Below, piece by piece: positions 9,065 to 18,512 of a DNA stretch of 35,623 nucleotides. The notes beneath the pieces were generated by a model. The model did no database searches. It was not told where the DNA came from and saw only the letters and a list, made by a program, of their open reading frames with translations. Numbering within the stretch: position 1 is the stretch's first letter; every line of letters starts with the position of its first letter. The position numbers and the translations under genes are program-made. This stretch comes from Rubrivivax sp. (lineage in GTDB: Bacteria > Pseudomonadota > Gammaproteobacteria > Burkholderiales > Burkholderiaceae_C), in the NCBI GenBank assembly GCA_027485165.1, contig JAIXRN010000033.1, positions 1 through 35,623 on the forward strand, read 5' to 3'.

Positions 9065-10486
9065 GGCCAGGGTGCGCAGGGCCTTGCGCCCGGCATCGGC
9101 TGGCGCGCCGGGTGCGCCGCTAGCCGCCTGCGTGGCCGCTGGCGGCCCCTCTGCCAATGACCCAGCCCGCCATGGCCCGGCCACCCATTCCCCGCCCACC
9201 ATCACCGCCCGGAAAGGCCGTGCCGGGGCGGCAAACACCAGGCCGTCCAGCAGGTGGCTGGGCGGCAGGCCACACAGCGCGGGTTCGTCTTCGTCCAGCA
9301 GCAGCAGGTCGGCGCGTGCGCCGGGCACCAGGCCCCAGCGGGCCAGGCCCGCGGCAGCCGCGCCGCCGGCCAGCACACGGTCGAACAGCCGCGCCGCCGT
9401 AGCCGGCTGCGTGGCCGGATCGGCCGCCACGTTGCGCTGGCGCAGCAGCAGGCGCTGGCCGTATTCCAGCCAACGCAGTTCTTCGGGCCAGCTGCGCGTG
9501 ACCTGGCTGTCCGAACCCAGCGACAGCGGCACGCCCGCAGCCAGCCAGCGCGGCAGGTCGGGCAGGCCGTCGCCCAGGTTGGCTTCGGTGCCCGGGCACA
9601 GCACGACGCTGGCGCCGCTGGCAGCGACGCGGTCGATTTCCTGCGCCGTGGCATGCGTGGCGTGCACCAGGTGCCAGCGCGCGTCCAGCGGCGCATGGCG
9701 GCACAGCCATTCAATCGGGCGGCAGCCGGTGGCGGCGATGCAGTCGTCCACCTCGGCCGTCTGTTCGGCCACATGGATGTGCAGCGGGCCGGCGCTGAAG
9801 CCCTGCGCCAGCGCCAGGATGGAAGCTGGCTGCGCCGCGCGCAGCGAATGCACGGCCACGCCGGCGTTCACACGCGGCCCGCGCACGGCCTGCTGCAGGG
9901 CCAGCACCTGGTCCACGCTGGTGGCGAAGCGGCGCTGGTCGGCGCGCAGCTGCGGCTGGCTGAAGCCCGCGCGTTCGTACAGCACCGGCAGCAGGGTCAG
10001 GCCGATGCCGGTGGCCTGCGCGGCGTCGGCCAGGGCCTGCGCCATCGCGGCCGGTTCGGCATAGGGCTGGCCGCTGGGCGCGTGGTGCAGGTAGTGGAAT
10101 TCGCAGACCTGGGTGTAGCCGCCCTCCAGCAGTTCGGCGTACAGGTGGGTGGCGATGGCGCGCATTTCGTCGGGCGTGATGCGCAGGGCCACGCCGTACA
10201 TGCGGTCGCGCCAGGCCCAGAAGTCGTCCTGCGCGGCTTCGCGCCGCTCGGCCAGGCCCACGAAGGCGCGCTGGAAGGCGTGGCTGTGCGCGTCCACCAG
10301 GCCGGGCAGCACCGCGCCGGGCAGGGCCTGCGCCTGCGGCGGGCAGGGCTGGCCTGGGGTGACCGAAGTCCAATGGCCCGTGCTGTCGGCTTCCAGCAGC
10401 ACGGCTTCTTGCCAGCGGCCCTGCAGCCAGGCGCGCGGCGCCCACAGCAGCGTGGCGGCTTGCGGGTTTTGCCGTGCGGCGTTCAC
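9041..10486 (-). CDS. hutF: Formimidoylglutamate deiminase HutF
   Basis: A 481-residue amidohydrolase that converts N-formimidoyl-L-glutamate to N-formyl-L-glutamate and ammonia in the five-step histidine degradation route. Metal and active-site motifs of the family are visible: [14 protein letters not shown] near residue 65, [11 protein letters not shown] and EFHYLHH further on, [11 protein letters not shown] near 240, HLVHATHAT near 272, and SLGSDSQV near 320. The C-terminal end (LAQPGPAPG) is Ala/Pro rich and overlaps the degenerate repeat block. Its start overlaps the hutI stop by four bases, making it the last gene of hutC-hutD-hutI-hutF. Its presence means that N-formylglutamate deformylase (HutG) is needed, which is not in this window. 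Confidence 0.95.
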   Translation of the reverse strand: MNAARQNPQAATLLWAPRAWLQGRWQEAVLLEADSTGHWTSVTPGQPCPPQAQALPGAVLPGLVDAHSHAFQRAFVGLAERREAAQDDFWAWRDRMYGVALRITPDEMRAIATHLYAELLEGGYTQVCEFHYLHHAPSGQPYAEPAAMAQALADAAQATGIGLTLLPVLYERAGFSQPQLRADQRRFATSVDQVLALQQAVRGPRVNAGVAVHSLRAAQPASILALAQGFSAGPLHIHVAEQTAEVDDCIAATGCRPIEWLCRHAPLDARWHLVHATHATAQEIDRVAASGASVVLCPGTEANLGDGLPDLPRWLAAGVPLSLGSDSQVTRSWPEELRWLEYGQRLLLRQRNVAADPATQPATAARLFDRVLAGGAAAAGLARWGLVPGARADLLLLDEDEPALCGLPPSHLLDGLVFAAPARPFRAVMVGGEWVAGPWRAGSLAEGPPAATQAASGAPGAPADAGRKALRTLAQPGPAPG

Positions 10487-11691
10487 CGCGCCACCCCGCC
10501 GGCCACCACCCGCAGGGCTGGGTTGCGGCCGAAGGCATACGCCAGTTCGCTGGGGTGCGACAGGTCCCAGGCCACGAAGTCGGCACGCTGGCCAGCCGCC
10601 AGGCGGCCGCGGTCAAGCAGGCCCAGCGCGCGCGCACCGTTCACCGTCACGCCGCGCAAGGCTTCTTCAGGCGTCAGGCGAAACAGGGTGCAGGCCATGT
10701 TCAGCATCAGCAGCAGGCTCCAGCAGGGCGAACTGCCCGGGTTGTGGTCGCTGGCCACGGCCAGGGGCACGCCGGCTGCGCGCAGGGCTGCCACAGGGGG
10801 TAGCTGCGTGTCCCGCAGAAAGTAGTAAGCGCCGGGCAGCAGCACGGCCACGCTGCCGGCGGCCGCCAGTGCCTGCACGCCCTGCGGCGACAGGTGTTCC
10901 AGGTGGTCGCAGCTCAGCGCGCCATAGGCGGCGGCCAGTGCCGCGCCGCCCTGGTCGCTGAGCTGTTCAGCATGCAGCTTCACCGGCAGGCCCAGGCCGC
11001 GCGCGGTGTCGAAGACGCGCTGCGTCTGCGCCGGGCTGAAGCCGATGCTGTCGCAGAAGGCGTCAACGGCATCGACCAGGCCTGCCGCTTTCTGGCCAGG
11101 CAGCCAGCGGCAGACTTCAGCGATGTAGTCGTCAGGCCGGCCTTCGAATTCCGGCGGCAGCGCATGTGCGCCCAGCGATGTGGTGCGCACGCTCAGGTGC
11201 AGTTCGCGGCCCAGGCGGCGCGCCACGGCCAGGCAGCGCGCTTCGTCGGCTTCGCTTAGGCCGTAGCCGGACTTGATTTCCATCGTCGTCACGCCTTCGG
11301 CCATGAAGGCTTGCGCGCGCTGTGCGGCGCTGGCGAAGAGTTCGTCGCTGCTGGCCGCTCGCGTGGCGGCCATGGTCGACCGGATGCCGCCGCCGGCGCG
11401 GGCGATGTCGGCATACGTGGCGCCGTTCAGCCGCGCTTCGAATTCCAGCGCGCGCTGGCCGCCGTAGACCAGGTGGGTGTGACAGTCCACCAGCCCTGGC
11501 GTGACCAGGGCGCCGCCCAGATCGTGTTCGGCGGCGATGTCCAGGCCGGCAGGCCAGTCGCCGGCGCGGCCCACCCAGTGCAGCCGGTCGCCGGCCACCA
11601 GCAAGGCGCCGTCTTCCACCAGGCCCCAGCCGCCGGGGCTGGCCAGCGTCACCAGCCGGGCCTGGCGCCACAGGTGCAGTGGTCCTGCCAT
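10483..11691 (-). CDS. hutI: Imidazolonepropionase HutI
   Basis: A 402-residue cytoplasmic amidohydrolase that hydrolyses 4-imidazolone-5-propanoate to N-formimidoyl-L-glutamate, the third step of histidine degradation. Motifs: metal ligands in [12 protein letters not shown] near residue 73, the substrate-binding segment [21 protein letters not shown] near 140, [12 protein letters not shown] near 240, DHLEHL, and [10 protein letters not shown] near 314 with the catalytic Asp. Length is standard for HutI (about 400). The gene begins immediately after the hutD stop with no spacer and overlaps hutF by four bases, consistent with translational coupling within the hutCDIF message. Confidence 0.97.
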   Translation of the reverse strand: MAGPLHLWRQARLVTLASPGGWGLVEDGALLVAGDRLHWVGRAGDWPAGLDIAAEHDLGGALVTPGLVDCHTHLVYGGQRALEFEARLNGATYADIARAGGGIRSTMAATRAASSDELFASAAQRAQAFMAEGVTTMEIKSGYGLSEADEARCLAVARRLGRELHLSVRTTSLGAHALPPEFEGRPDDYIAEVCRWLPGQKAAGLVDAVDAFCDSIGFSPAQTQRVFDTARGLGLPVKLHAEQLSDQGGAALAAAYGALSCDHLEHLSPQGVQALAAAGSVAVLLPGAYYFLRDTQLPPVAALRAAGVPLAVASDHNPGSSPCWSLLLMLNMACTLFRLTPEEALRGVTVNGARALGLLDRGRLAAGQRADFVAWDLSHPSELAYAFGRNPALRVVAGGVAR

Positions 11692-12246
11692 TCAGCGCAC
11701 CGCCATGCAGAAGGCAGGCCCGGGGCCGTGCACCAGCCAGGGGTCGGGGTCGTCGCTGTCGGACCACAGCAGGTCGCCCGCAGCCAGGTCTTCGGTGCGG
11801 AAGTCGATGTCCACCGCCACCGGCCCGGCGGCGTACACCGCGCGCCAGCGCGTGGCGCCGTCGATGCTGGCACCGGGCTCGGCGCGCCACATCTCGCCCT
11901 GGCCCAGGCCGCGGCGCACCATCAGGTTCAGATCGTCGGTAGGGCCATCGACCAGGCTGCAGCGGGGGGCGGCCGCACCGTCGAAGGCCAGCGGGCGCGA
12001 AGCGGCCGTGAGCCGAAACGGGCCTGGCGGCAGCTGCAGCTGCACGCCGGCGCCCGACAGCACGGCAAACCAGCGGTCCACGCCCGGGAAGGCCGAAAAC
12101 GGCCCGTCCCGCGCGATGTGCGCCACGCTCACGCGCACCTGCCAGGCCTGAACCTGCGGCCAGGCCAGCAGTTCACGCGTGCTGCCGCTGCCATTGCGCC
12201 AGGGCCGGGGCCGGGCCTGGGCCAGGCGGGTGCGTTGGGTCGTCAT
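11692..12246 (-). CDS. hutD: HutD family protein
   Basis: A 184-residue cupin-fold protein of the HutD family, found in histidine utilisation operons. In Pseudomonas it is thought to limit pathway activity, perhaps by binding formylglutamate or urocanate; this comes from family knowledge, not from this sequence. Visible motifs: RPRPWRNGSGSTRELLAWP at the N-terminus (the W-x-N-G-x-G-x-T pattern), the VSVAHIARDGPFSAFPGVDR stretch near residue 45, and DDLNLMVRRG in the second half. The start ATG overlaps the hutC stop by four bases (12243-12246). A longer reading from upstream would run through hutC and is rejected. Confidence 0.93.
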   Translation of the reverse strand: MTTQRTRLAQARPRPWRNGSGSTRELLAWPQVQAWQVRVSVAHIARDGPFSAFPGVDRWFAVLSGAGVQLQLPPGPFRLTAASRPLAFDGAAAPRCSLVDGPTDDLNLMVRRGLGQGEMWRAEPGASIDGATRWRAVYAAGPVAVDIDFRTEDLAAGDLLWSDSDDPDPWLVHGPGPAFCMAVR

Positions 12247-12953
12247 GGCGTGAACTGCCCTTCCAGCTGGTACAGCGCGCCGGGGTGCACCAGGCGGGCG
12301 ATGGTGATGGCGGCGTCGGCCGTGAAGGTGCGGCGTACCAGCACCAGGCAGGGCATGGCCGGGTCGATGGCCAGCAGCCGCGCTTCCTGCGCCGTGGGCC
12401 GGCTGGCTTCGATGGTGTACTGCGCCCGCCACAGCGCCGTGGTGCTGAACAGGTACTGGGTGGGCGTGGTGCGCGTGAAGTCGGCTTGCAGGTAGCCGGG
12501 GGCGCAGGCCGGGTTGACGTAGCGGTCTTCGCACTGCAGCGGCACGCCGTTGTCGAAATGCACGATCAGGGTGTGAAAGACCTGCGCGCCCGGCGCCACG
12601 CCCAGCTGCGCGGCCAGGGCATCGGCCGCGGGCTCAGCACGCTGCAGGTGCACGACAGCCTGGTGGCGGTGGCCGCGGGCTTCGATCTCTTCGTGCAGGT
12701 CGCGCAGGGTCAGGGTGCTGCTGACGCGGTGCAGCGCGCCGGCGAAAGTACCCACACCCTGCGTGCGCTGCACCAGGCCTTCAGCCTGCAGTTCGCGCAG
12801 CGCGCGGTTCACCGTCATGCGGCTGACGCCGAATTCGGCCACCAGTTCGGCTTCGGAAGGCATCAGCGCGCCAGGCGGCCAGCGGCCGCTGGCCAGGCCC
12901 TGCTTCAGGTGCTGCTTGACTCTTGCGTAGGGCGCCAGGGTGGGGGTCAACAT
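12243..12953 (-). CDS. hutC: Histidine utilisation repressor HutC (GntR/HutC family)
   Basis: A 236-residue transcription factor with an N-terminal winged helix-turn-helix (about residues 8-75, including FGVSRMTVNRALRELQAEGL) and a C-terminal UTRA ligand-binding domain (about 95-235). HutC represses hut genes and is released by urocanate in characterised species. It is the first gene of the minus arm and divergent from hutU, so the 74-bp gap between them is the likely shared control region and probable autoregulation site. The C-terminus LEGQFTP is typical of HutC. Length is standard for the family (about 240). Confidence 0.95.
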   Translation of the reverse strand: MLTPTLAPYARVKQHLKQGLASGRWPPGALMPSEAELVAEFGVSRMTVNRALRELQAEGLVQRTQGVGTFAGALHRVSSTLTLRDLHEEIEARGHRHQAVVHLQRAEPAADALAAQLGVAPGAQVFHTLIVHFDNGVPLQCEDRYVNPACAPGYLQADFTRTTPTQYLFSTTALWRAQYTIEASRPTAQEARLLAIDPAMPCLVLVRRTFTADAAITIARLVHPGALYQLEGQFTP

Positions 12954-12967
12954 GGCGCAGATGGTAC

Positions 12968-12996
12968 TTGCCTAGTGTTGTCTAGACAAGTAGAGT
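12968..12996 (+). promoter_or_regulatory. Putative hutUH promoter with HutC operator in the spacer
   Basis: TTGCCT at 12968-12973 and TAGAGT at 12991-12996 match sigma-70 -35 and -10 boxes at four of six bases each, with the ideal 17-base spacing. The spacer contains a perfect 12-bp palindrome, TTGTCTAGACAA at 12978-12989. This resembles the short dyad bound by HutC in other proteobacteria (family knowledge). A degenerate half-site, CTTGCCTAG, precedes it. A repressor bound there would block the hutUH promoter. hutC on the other strand starts at 12953, so the site could also control hutCDIF. Confidence 0.6.
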
Positions 12997-13027
12997 TCAT
13001 GCACTGATCTGAACCCGGGGCTCCGCC

Positions 13028-14776
13028 ATGACCGACCTGTCCAGCATCCACCAAGCCACCGTTGCGGCGCCTTCTGTGTTGCCTTCCCTGGGCCCGCGCC
13101 CGGTGCGCGCGCCGCGCGGCACCGACATCAGCTGCGTCAACTGGCTGACCGAAGCCGCCCTGCGCATGCTGCACAACAACCTGGACCCGGAAGTGGCCGA
13201 GAACCCCGACGCCCTGGTCGTCTACGGCGGCATTGGCAAGGCGGCGCGCAACTGGGCCTGTTTTGACGCCATCGCCGCCAGCCTGCGCCGCCTGCAGCCC
13301 GACGAAACCCTGCTGGTGCAAAGCGGCAAGCCGGTGGGTGTGTTCCGCACCCATGCAGACGCGCCGCGCGTGCTGATCGCCAATTCGAACCTGGTGCCGA
13401 AGTGGGCGACCTGGGAACACTTCGACGCGCTCGACCGCCAGGGCCTGATGATGTACGGCCAGATGACGGCAGGCAGCTGGATCTACATCGGCAGCCAGGG
13501 CATCGTGCAGGGCACCTACGAGACCTTCGTCGAAGCGGGGCGGCAACACTTCGGTGGCAGCCTGGAAGGCAAGTGGATCCTGACCGCCGGCCTGGGCGGC
13601 ATGGGCGGCGCGCAGCCGCTGGCGGCCACTTTCGCCGGTGCCGTCAGCCTGAACATCGAATGCCAGCAAAGCCGCATCGACTTCCGCCTGCGCAGCCGCT
13701 ATGTCGACGAACAAGCCACCGACCTGGACGACGCGCTGGCCCGCGTGGCGAAGTACACCGCGCAGAAGAAGGCGGTGTCGATCGCGCTGCTGGGCAATGC
13801 GGCGGAGGTCCTGCCCGAGCTGGTGCGCCGTGGCAGAAATGGACACATTCGCCCCGACCTGGCCACCGACCAGACCAGCGCCCACGACCTCGTCAACGGC
13901 TACCTGCCCGCCGGCTGGACGGTCGAACAGTGGCAGGCTGCCCGCGCTGACGCCAGCCAGCACGCCGCGCTGCGCGAAGCCGCTGCGAAGAGCTGCGCTA
14001 TTCACGTGCAGGCTCTGCTGGACCTGCAGGCCATGGGCGTGCCCACGGTGGACTACGGCAACAACATCCGCCAGGTGGCCTTCGATGCCGGCGTGAAGGA
14101 CGCGTTCAAGATCCCCGGCTTCGTGCCGCAGTACATCCGCCCGCTGTTCTGCCGTGGCGTGGGCCCGTTCCGCTGGGTGGCGCTGAGCGGCGACCCGGAA
14201 GACATCCGCAAGACCGACGCCAAGATGAAGGAACTGTTCCCCGAGAACAAGCACCTGCACCGCTGGCTGGACATGGCGGGCGAGCGCATCGCTTTCCAGG
14301 GCCTGCCGGCGCGCATCTGCTGGATCGGCCTGGGCGAACGCCACCGCGCCGGCCTGGCCTTCAACGAGATGGTGAAGACCGGCGAACTGAAGGCCCCCAT
14401 CGTCATCGGCCGTGACCACCTGGACAGCGGCAGCGTGGCCAGCCCCAACCGCGAAACCGAAGCGATGCTGGACGGCAGCGACGCCGTGAGCGACTGGCCG
14501 CTCTTGAATGCACTGCTGAACACCGCCGGCGGCGCCACCTGGGTGAGCCTGCACCATGGCGGCGGCGTGGGCATGGGCTACAGCCAGCACAGCGGGGTGG
14601 TGATCGTCTGCGACGGCACGCCCGAGGCGGCCAGACGCATCGAACGCGTGCTGTGGAACGACCCCGGCACTGGCGTGATGCGCCATGCCGACGCGGGCTA
14701 CGACATCGCGCGCCAGTGCGCCGTGGAACAGGGCCTGGACCTGCCGATGCTCACGCCTACGCCAGGGGGCGCCTGA
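13028..14776 (+). CDS. hutU: Urocanate hydratase HutU
   Basis: A 582-residue NAD-dependent cytoplasmic enzyme that hydrates urocanate to 4-imidazolone-5-propanoate, the second step of histidine degradation. Motifs: [19 protein letters not shown] and GKAARNW near the start, [20 protein letters not shown] near residue 145, the glycine-rich NAD-binding [11 protein letters not shown] near 185, SGYLP-type region VNGYLPAGW near 295, [19 protein letters not shown], and [19 protein letters not shown] near 465. It is about 25 residues longer than the usual 555-560, from an N-terminal extension and a small insertion (RNGHI after VRRG near residue 273). The nearby conserved [13 protein letters not shown] appears as [13 protein letters not shown]. 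Its stop overlaps the hutH start by one base. Confidence 0.95.
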   Translation: MTDLSSIHQATVAAPSVLPSLGPRPVRAPRGTDISCVNWLTEAALRMLHNNLDPEVAENPDALVVYGGIGKAARNWACFDAIAASLRRLQPDETLLVQSGKPVGVFRTHADAPRVLIANSNLVPKWATWEHFDALDRQGLMMYGQMTAGSWIYIGSQGIVQGTYETFVEAGRQHFGGSLEGKWILTAGLGGMGGAQPLAATFAGAVSLNIECQQSRIDFRLRSRYVDEQATDLDDALARVAKYTAQKKAVSIALLGNAAEVLPELVRRGRNGHIRPDLATDQTSAHDLVNGYLPAGWTVEQWQAARADASQHAALREAAAKSCAIHVQALLDLQAMGVPTVDYGNNIRQVAFDAGVKDAFKIPGFVPQYIRPLFCRGVGPFRWVALSGDPEDIRKTDAKMKELFPENKHLHRWLDMAGERIAFQGLPARICWIGLGERHRAGLAFNEMVKTGELKAPIVIGRDHLDSGSVASPNRETEAMLDGSDAVSDWPLLNALLNTAGGATWVSLHHGGGVGMGYSQHSGVVIVCDGTPEAARRIERVLWNDPGTGVMRHADAGYDIARQCAVEQGLDLPMLTPTPGGA

Positions 14777-16335
14777 TGCTGCTGCGCCCGGGTGAACTGA
14801 CGCTGGACGAGCTGCGCGCGATCCATGGCGGGGCCGAGGCCACCGACGCGGTCTTGAAGCCGCAGCCGCTGGTGATGGACCCGCGCGCGCTGCCGGGCAT
14901 CCTGGCCAGCGCGGCGGTGGTGCAGGCTGCGGCCGAAGGCACAGCTGCGGTTTACGGCGTCAACACGGGCTTCGGCAAGCTGGCCAGCACGCGCATCAGT
15001 GAAAGCGACCTGGCGACCCTGCAGTTGAACCTGATCCGCAGCCACAGCGTGGGCGTGGGCGAACCGCTGGCGCCCGCGGTGCTGCGCCTGATGCTGGCCA
15101 CCAAGGCCGCCAGCCTGGCGCGCGGCCATTCCGGCGTGCGACCCGTCGTCATCGACACCCTGCTGGCGGTGCACAACGCCGGCCTGGTGCCCTGGGTGCC
15201 CAGCCAGGGCAGCGTAGGCGCCAGCGGCGACCTGGCGCCACTGGCGCACATGACGCTGGCGCTGCTGGGAGAAGGCGAATTCCTGCACCAGGGCCAGCGC
15301 CTACCCGCGGCCGCGGTGCTGCGCGATCACGGCATCGCACCGCTGGTGCTGTCGGCCAAGGAAGGCCTGGCGCTGATTAACGGCACCCAGACCAGCACCG
15401 CGCTGGCCCTGCATGCCCTGTTCAGCTTTGAACCCGTGCTGGAAGCCGCGCTGGTAGTGGGCGCGCTGACGGTGGACGCCGCACGCGGCAGCGACGGCCC
15501 CTTCGACCCGCGCATCCACGCGCTGCGCGGCCAGCCCGGGCAGATCGAGGTGGCACAGCACTACCGCGCCCTGCTGGCGGGCAGCGCCATCCGCGCTTCA
15601 CACCAGCAAGGCGACGACCGCGTGCAGGACCCGTACTGCCTGCGTTGCCAGCCCCAGGTGGTGGGCGCCTGCCTGGACCAGCTGCGCCATGCCGCCAGCG
15701 TGCTGCTGCGCGAGGCCAATGCCGTCACCGACAACCCTTTGGTCTTCGCTGAAGATGGCGCCATGGTCAGCGGTGGCAACTTTCACGCCGAACCCGTGGC
15801 GCTGGCCGCTGACGCGATGGCCTGCGCCATTTCTGAGGTGGGCGCTATCGCCGAACGCCGCATCGCGATGCTGATCGACAGCAACGTCTCGCGCCTGCCG
15901 CCCTTCCTGACGGCCAACGCCGGCCTGAACAGCGGCTTCATGATCGCCCACGTCACCGCCGCGGCACTGGCCAGCGAAAACAAGAGCCTGGCCCACCCAG
16001 CCAGCGTGGACAGCCTGCCCACCAGTGCCAACCAGGAAGACCACGTCTCGATGGCCACCTTCGCCGCGCGGCGGCTGCAGCCGATGATCGACAACGTCGC
16101 CCACATCCTGGGCATCGAATGGCTGGCCGCGGCACAGGGCGTCGACTTCCTGCGCCCGCTGCGCAGTTCAGAACCGCTGGAAGCCGCGCACGCGCTGCTG
16201 CGCCGGGTCTGCCCGGCGATGCCGCAAGACCGCTACCTGGCGCCCGACATTGCCAGCGCCAGCGCCCGGGTGCGGGATGGCGCGTTGGCGGCTGTGCTGC
16301 GAGACCTGGGCGGCCCCGCGCTGTTTGCGGCCTGA
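14776..16335 (+). CDS. hutH: Histidine ammonia-lyase HutH
   Basis: A 519-residue enzyme that deaminates L-histidine to trans-urocanate and ammonia, the first step of the pathway. The self-processing Ala149-Ser150-Gly151 triad that forms the MIO electrophile is within [15 protein letters not shown]. Other hallmarks are [13 protein letters not shown] near residue 60, [14 protein letters not shown] near 84, [13 protein letters not shown] near 200, [14 protein letters not shown] near 285, [11 protein letters not shown] near 315, and [20 protein letters not shown] near 410. The ATG at 14776 gives a one-base overlap with the hutU stop (TGATG), which supports this start over upstream ones. Length is normal (about 510). 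Confidence 0.96.
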   Translation: MLLRPGELTLDELRAIHGGAEATDAVLKPQPLVMDPRALPGILASAAVVQAAAEGTAAVYGVNTGFGKLASTRISESDLATLQLNLIRSHSVGVGEPLAPAVLRLMLATKAASLARGHSGVRPVVIDTLLAVHNAGLVPWVPSQGSVGASGDLAPLAHMTLALLGEGEFLHQGQRLPAAAVLRDHGIAPLVLSAKEGLALINGTQTSTALALHALFSFEPVLEAALVVGALTVDAARGSDGPFDPRIHALRGQPGQIEVAQHYRALLAGSAIRASHQQGDDRVQDPYCLRCQPQVVGACLDQLRHAASVLLREANAVTDNPLVFAEDGAMVSGGNFHAEPVALAADAMACAISEVGAIAERRIAMLIDSNVSRLPPFLTANAGLNSGFMIAHVTAAALASENKSLAHPASVDSLPTSANQEDHVSMATFAARRLQPMIDNVAHILGIEWLAAAQGVDFLRPLRSSEPLEAAHALLRRVCPAMPQDRYLAPDIASASARVRDGALAAVLRDLGGPALFAA

Positions 16336-16560
16336 CCCCGCGCCTGGGGGGCTGGGCGGCGCATGGCTGGCTGTACCGTCGGCGCCGTTGCTGCGCTGTC
16401 CGGGTCAAGCTCGGGTACCGTAGAGTGTGCGTGCGATCAGCGCTGCGTGCCATGTCGTGACCGGGCTGACGCACGCACAAACCCCGATGGCGCTGAAACC
16501 GCCAGCGCTTACAACCACGGGTTTTCCGGCCGCCAGTTCGCGGTCTTCAGACTTTTCATC

Positions 16561-16564
16561 AAGG
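16561..16564 (+). promoter_or_regulatory. Ribosome binding site for a TTG start of the acyl-CoA ligase gene
   Basis: AAGG ends nine bases before the TTG at 16574. The frame from that TTG begins with LDTFPRCLL, the expected start of this ligase family, whereas the preceding in-frame codons are Ser/Thr rich and lower in GC. The stretch 16336-16573 is otherwise without a gene and probably holds the operon promoter, though no convincing -35/-10 pair was found. Confidence 0.45.
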
Positions 16565-16573
16565 TCGTCGAAC

Positions 16574-18511
16574 TTGGACACGTTTCCCCGTTGTCTGCTG
16601 CAGCACGCGCAGACCCGCCCCGACAGCCCGGCCGTGCGCCAGAAGAGCCGCGGCATCTGGCAGACGCTCACCTGGCGGCAGCTGGCCGATGAAGTCGCAG
16701 CCCTGGCCGCCGGGCTGGCCGCGCGCGGCCTGCAGCGCGGTGACACCGTGGCCCTGCTGGGTGAAAACCGGCCGCGGCTGATCGCCGCCATGGCGGCTGT
16801 GCAGTGGCTGGGTGGCGTCATCGTGCCCCTGTTCGCCGACACCCCGGCTGATGAGATCGCCGGCCCGCTGCAGGGTGCAGGCGTGGCCTACGTCTTCGCG
16901 GAAGACCAGGAACAGGTCGACAAGCTGCTGCAGTTGCTGCCGCAGTGCCCCAGCCTGCGCGGCATCTTTTACGACGATGACCGCGGCATGCGCCACTACG
17001 CGCTGGACCGGCTGCAGTCCTACGACAGTCTGCTGGCCCAGGGCCGCCAGGCCCTGCCCACCCAGCGCGCTGCCATCGACGCCGAATTGACGCGGGGCCA
17101 TGGCCAGGACGCTGCGGCGCTGTTCTTCACCTCGGGCACCACCGGGCCGGCGCGCGGCGTGCTGCATTCGCATGCCGCCCTGATCGACCGCGCCCGTGCC
17201 GTGGCGCAGCTGGACGGCCTGGGTGCCGACGACGTGACCATGGCCTATCTGCCGCCGGCCTGGATCGGCCAGCATGCCTTCGCCTACGCCGTGCCCATGG
17301 TCACCGGTGCCTGCGTGTGCTGCCCGGAATCGTCAGAGACCATGCTGCAGGACATGCGCGAAATGGGCCCCAGCCTGTTCCTGGCGCCGCCGCGCGTGCT
17401 GGAAGCGCTGCTGACGCAGGTGACGATCCGCATCAACGACACCGGCGGCTTCAAGCAGCGCCTGTACACCCACTTCCTGGGCGTGGCCGCCCGCGTGGGC
17501 GAAGGCGTGCTGGCCGGGCAGCCTGTGGGCATGGGCGACCGGCTGGCCTATGCGCTGGGGCAGATGCTGATCTACGGCCCGCTGCGCGACGTGCTGGGCA
17601 TGAGCCGGGTGCGCGTGGCCTACAGCGCCGGGGAAGCCGTGGGGCCCGACCTGCTGCGCTTCTACCGGTCTATCGGCATCAACCTGAAGCAGCTCTACGG
17701 GTCCACCGAAACCGGCCTGTTCGTCACCTTGCAACGCGACGGCCAGGTGCAGCCCGCGGCCGTGGGCGCGGCGGCGCCTGGCGTGGAACTGGGCTTCAGC
17801 GCGCAGCGCGAAGTGCTGGTGCGGTCCCCGGGCCTGTTCCTGGGCTACCACGGCGGCACCGCCGCTGCGCAGCCGGCCACCGACGCGCAGGGCTGGTTCC
17901 ACACCGGCGACGCGGGCTGGCTGGGCGAAGACGGGCAGCTGCACGTGATCGACCGGTTGCAGGACCTGGGTACCCTGGCCGACGGCACGCCGTTTGCCCC
18001 CAAGCCGCTGGAAAACAAGCTCAAGTTCTCGCCCTACATCAACGAAGCGGTGGCTTTCGGCAAGGGCCAGGACAAGGTCTGCGTGTTCGTCGACATCGAC
18101 CCCGAAGCCGTGGGCAACTGGGCCGACAAGCAGGGCCTGTCGTACACCGGGCTGGCCGACCTGGCGTCGCTGGACCCGGTCTACGACCTGATCGCCGGCG
18201 TCATCGCCCAGGCCAATGCCGAACTGGCTGCCGACCCTGCCACGGCGCGGCTGCAGGTCCACCGCTTCCTGCTGCTGCACAAGCGCCTGGAAGCCGATGA
18301 CGGCGAACTGACGCGCATGCGCAAGCTGCGGCGCGACCTGATCGCCCAGCGTTTTGCCAGCCTGGTGACGGCGCTGTTCGACGGCAGCAGCCAGGGCCGT
18401 GTGGATGCAAAGGTGCGCTATGAAGATGGCCGCACGGGCATCGTGTCGGCCGACGTGAAGATCCACGACGCGAAGACCTTTGCGCCGGTAGCGCTGAAGA
18501 AGGCGGCCTGA
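16574..18511 (+). CDS. AMP-binding acyl-CoA synthetase (long-chain/bubblegum-like)
   Basis: A 645-residue ANL-superfamily ligase that would activate a carboxylic acid with ATP and CoA to an acyl-CoA. The phosphate loop TSGTTGPARG starts at residue 186 and has Arg where Lys is usual. LKQLYGSTETG, GWFHTGDAGWLGEDGQLHV and the hinge IDRLQDLG are all present, and PLENKLKFSPYINEAVAFG is typical of the long-chain/ACSBG-like group. The C-terminal catalytic lysine is probably in GELTRMRKLRRDL. Upstream ATGs at 16487 and 16427 are possible starts but less likely. It is the first gene of an operon with five ABC transporter genes, one base before livG-type, suggesting activation of the imported acid. The chain length or aromatic nature of the substrate is not determined. 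Confidence 0.9.
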   Translation: MDTFPRCLLQHAQTRPDSPAVRQKSRGIWQTLTWRQLADEVAALAAGLAARGLQRGDTVALLGENRPRLIAAMAAVQWLGGVIVPLFADTPADEIAGPLQGAGVAYVFAEDQEQVDKLLQLLPQCPSLRGIFYDDDRGMRHYALDRLQSYDSLLAQGRQALPTQRAAIDAELTRGHGQDAAALFFTSGTTGPARGVLHSHAALIDRARAVAQLDGLGADDVTMAYLPPAWIGQHAFAYAVPMVTGACVCCPESSETMLQDMREMGPSLFLAPPRVLEALLTQVTIRINDTGGFKQRLYTHFLGVAARVGEGVLAGQPVGMGDRLAYALGQMLIYGPLRDVLGMSRVRVAYSAGEAVGPDLLRFYRSIGINLKQLYGSTETGLFVTLQRDGQVQPAAVGAAAPGVELGFSAQREVLVRSPGLFLGYHGGTAAAQPATDAQGWFHTGDAGWLGEDGQLHVIDRLQDLGTLADGTPFAPKPLENKLKFSPYINEAVAFGKGQDKVCVFVDIDPEAVGNWADKQGLSYTGLADLASLDPVYDLIAGVIAQANAELAADPATARLQVHRFLLLHKRLEADDGELTRMRKLRRDLIAQRFASLVTALFDGSSQGRVDAKVRYEDGRTGIVSADVKIHDAKTFAPVALKKAA

Positions 18512-18512
18512 C

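Noticed and set aside
9041..12953. A hidden hutG within the minus-strand hut genes
   Set aside because: All four frames are accounted for by hutF, hutI, hutD and hutC with overlaps or zero spacing, leaving no room.
12947..14686. Long minus-strand open frame opposite hutU
   Set aside because: Its protein is His/Ala/Gly/Gln rich with no family resemblance, and hutU on plus is unmistakable. Long antisense frames are common at this GC content.
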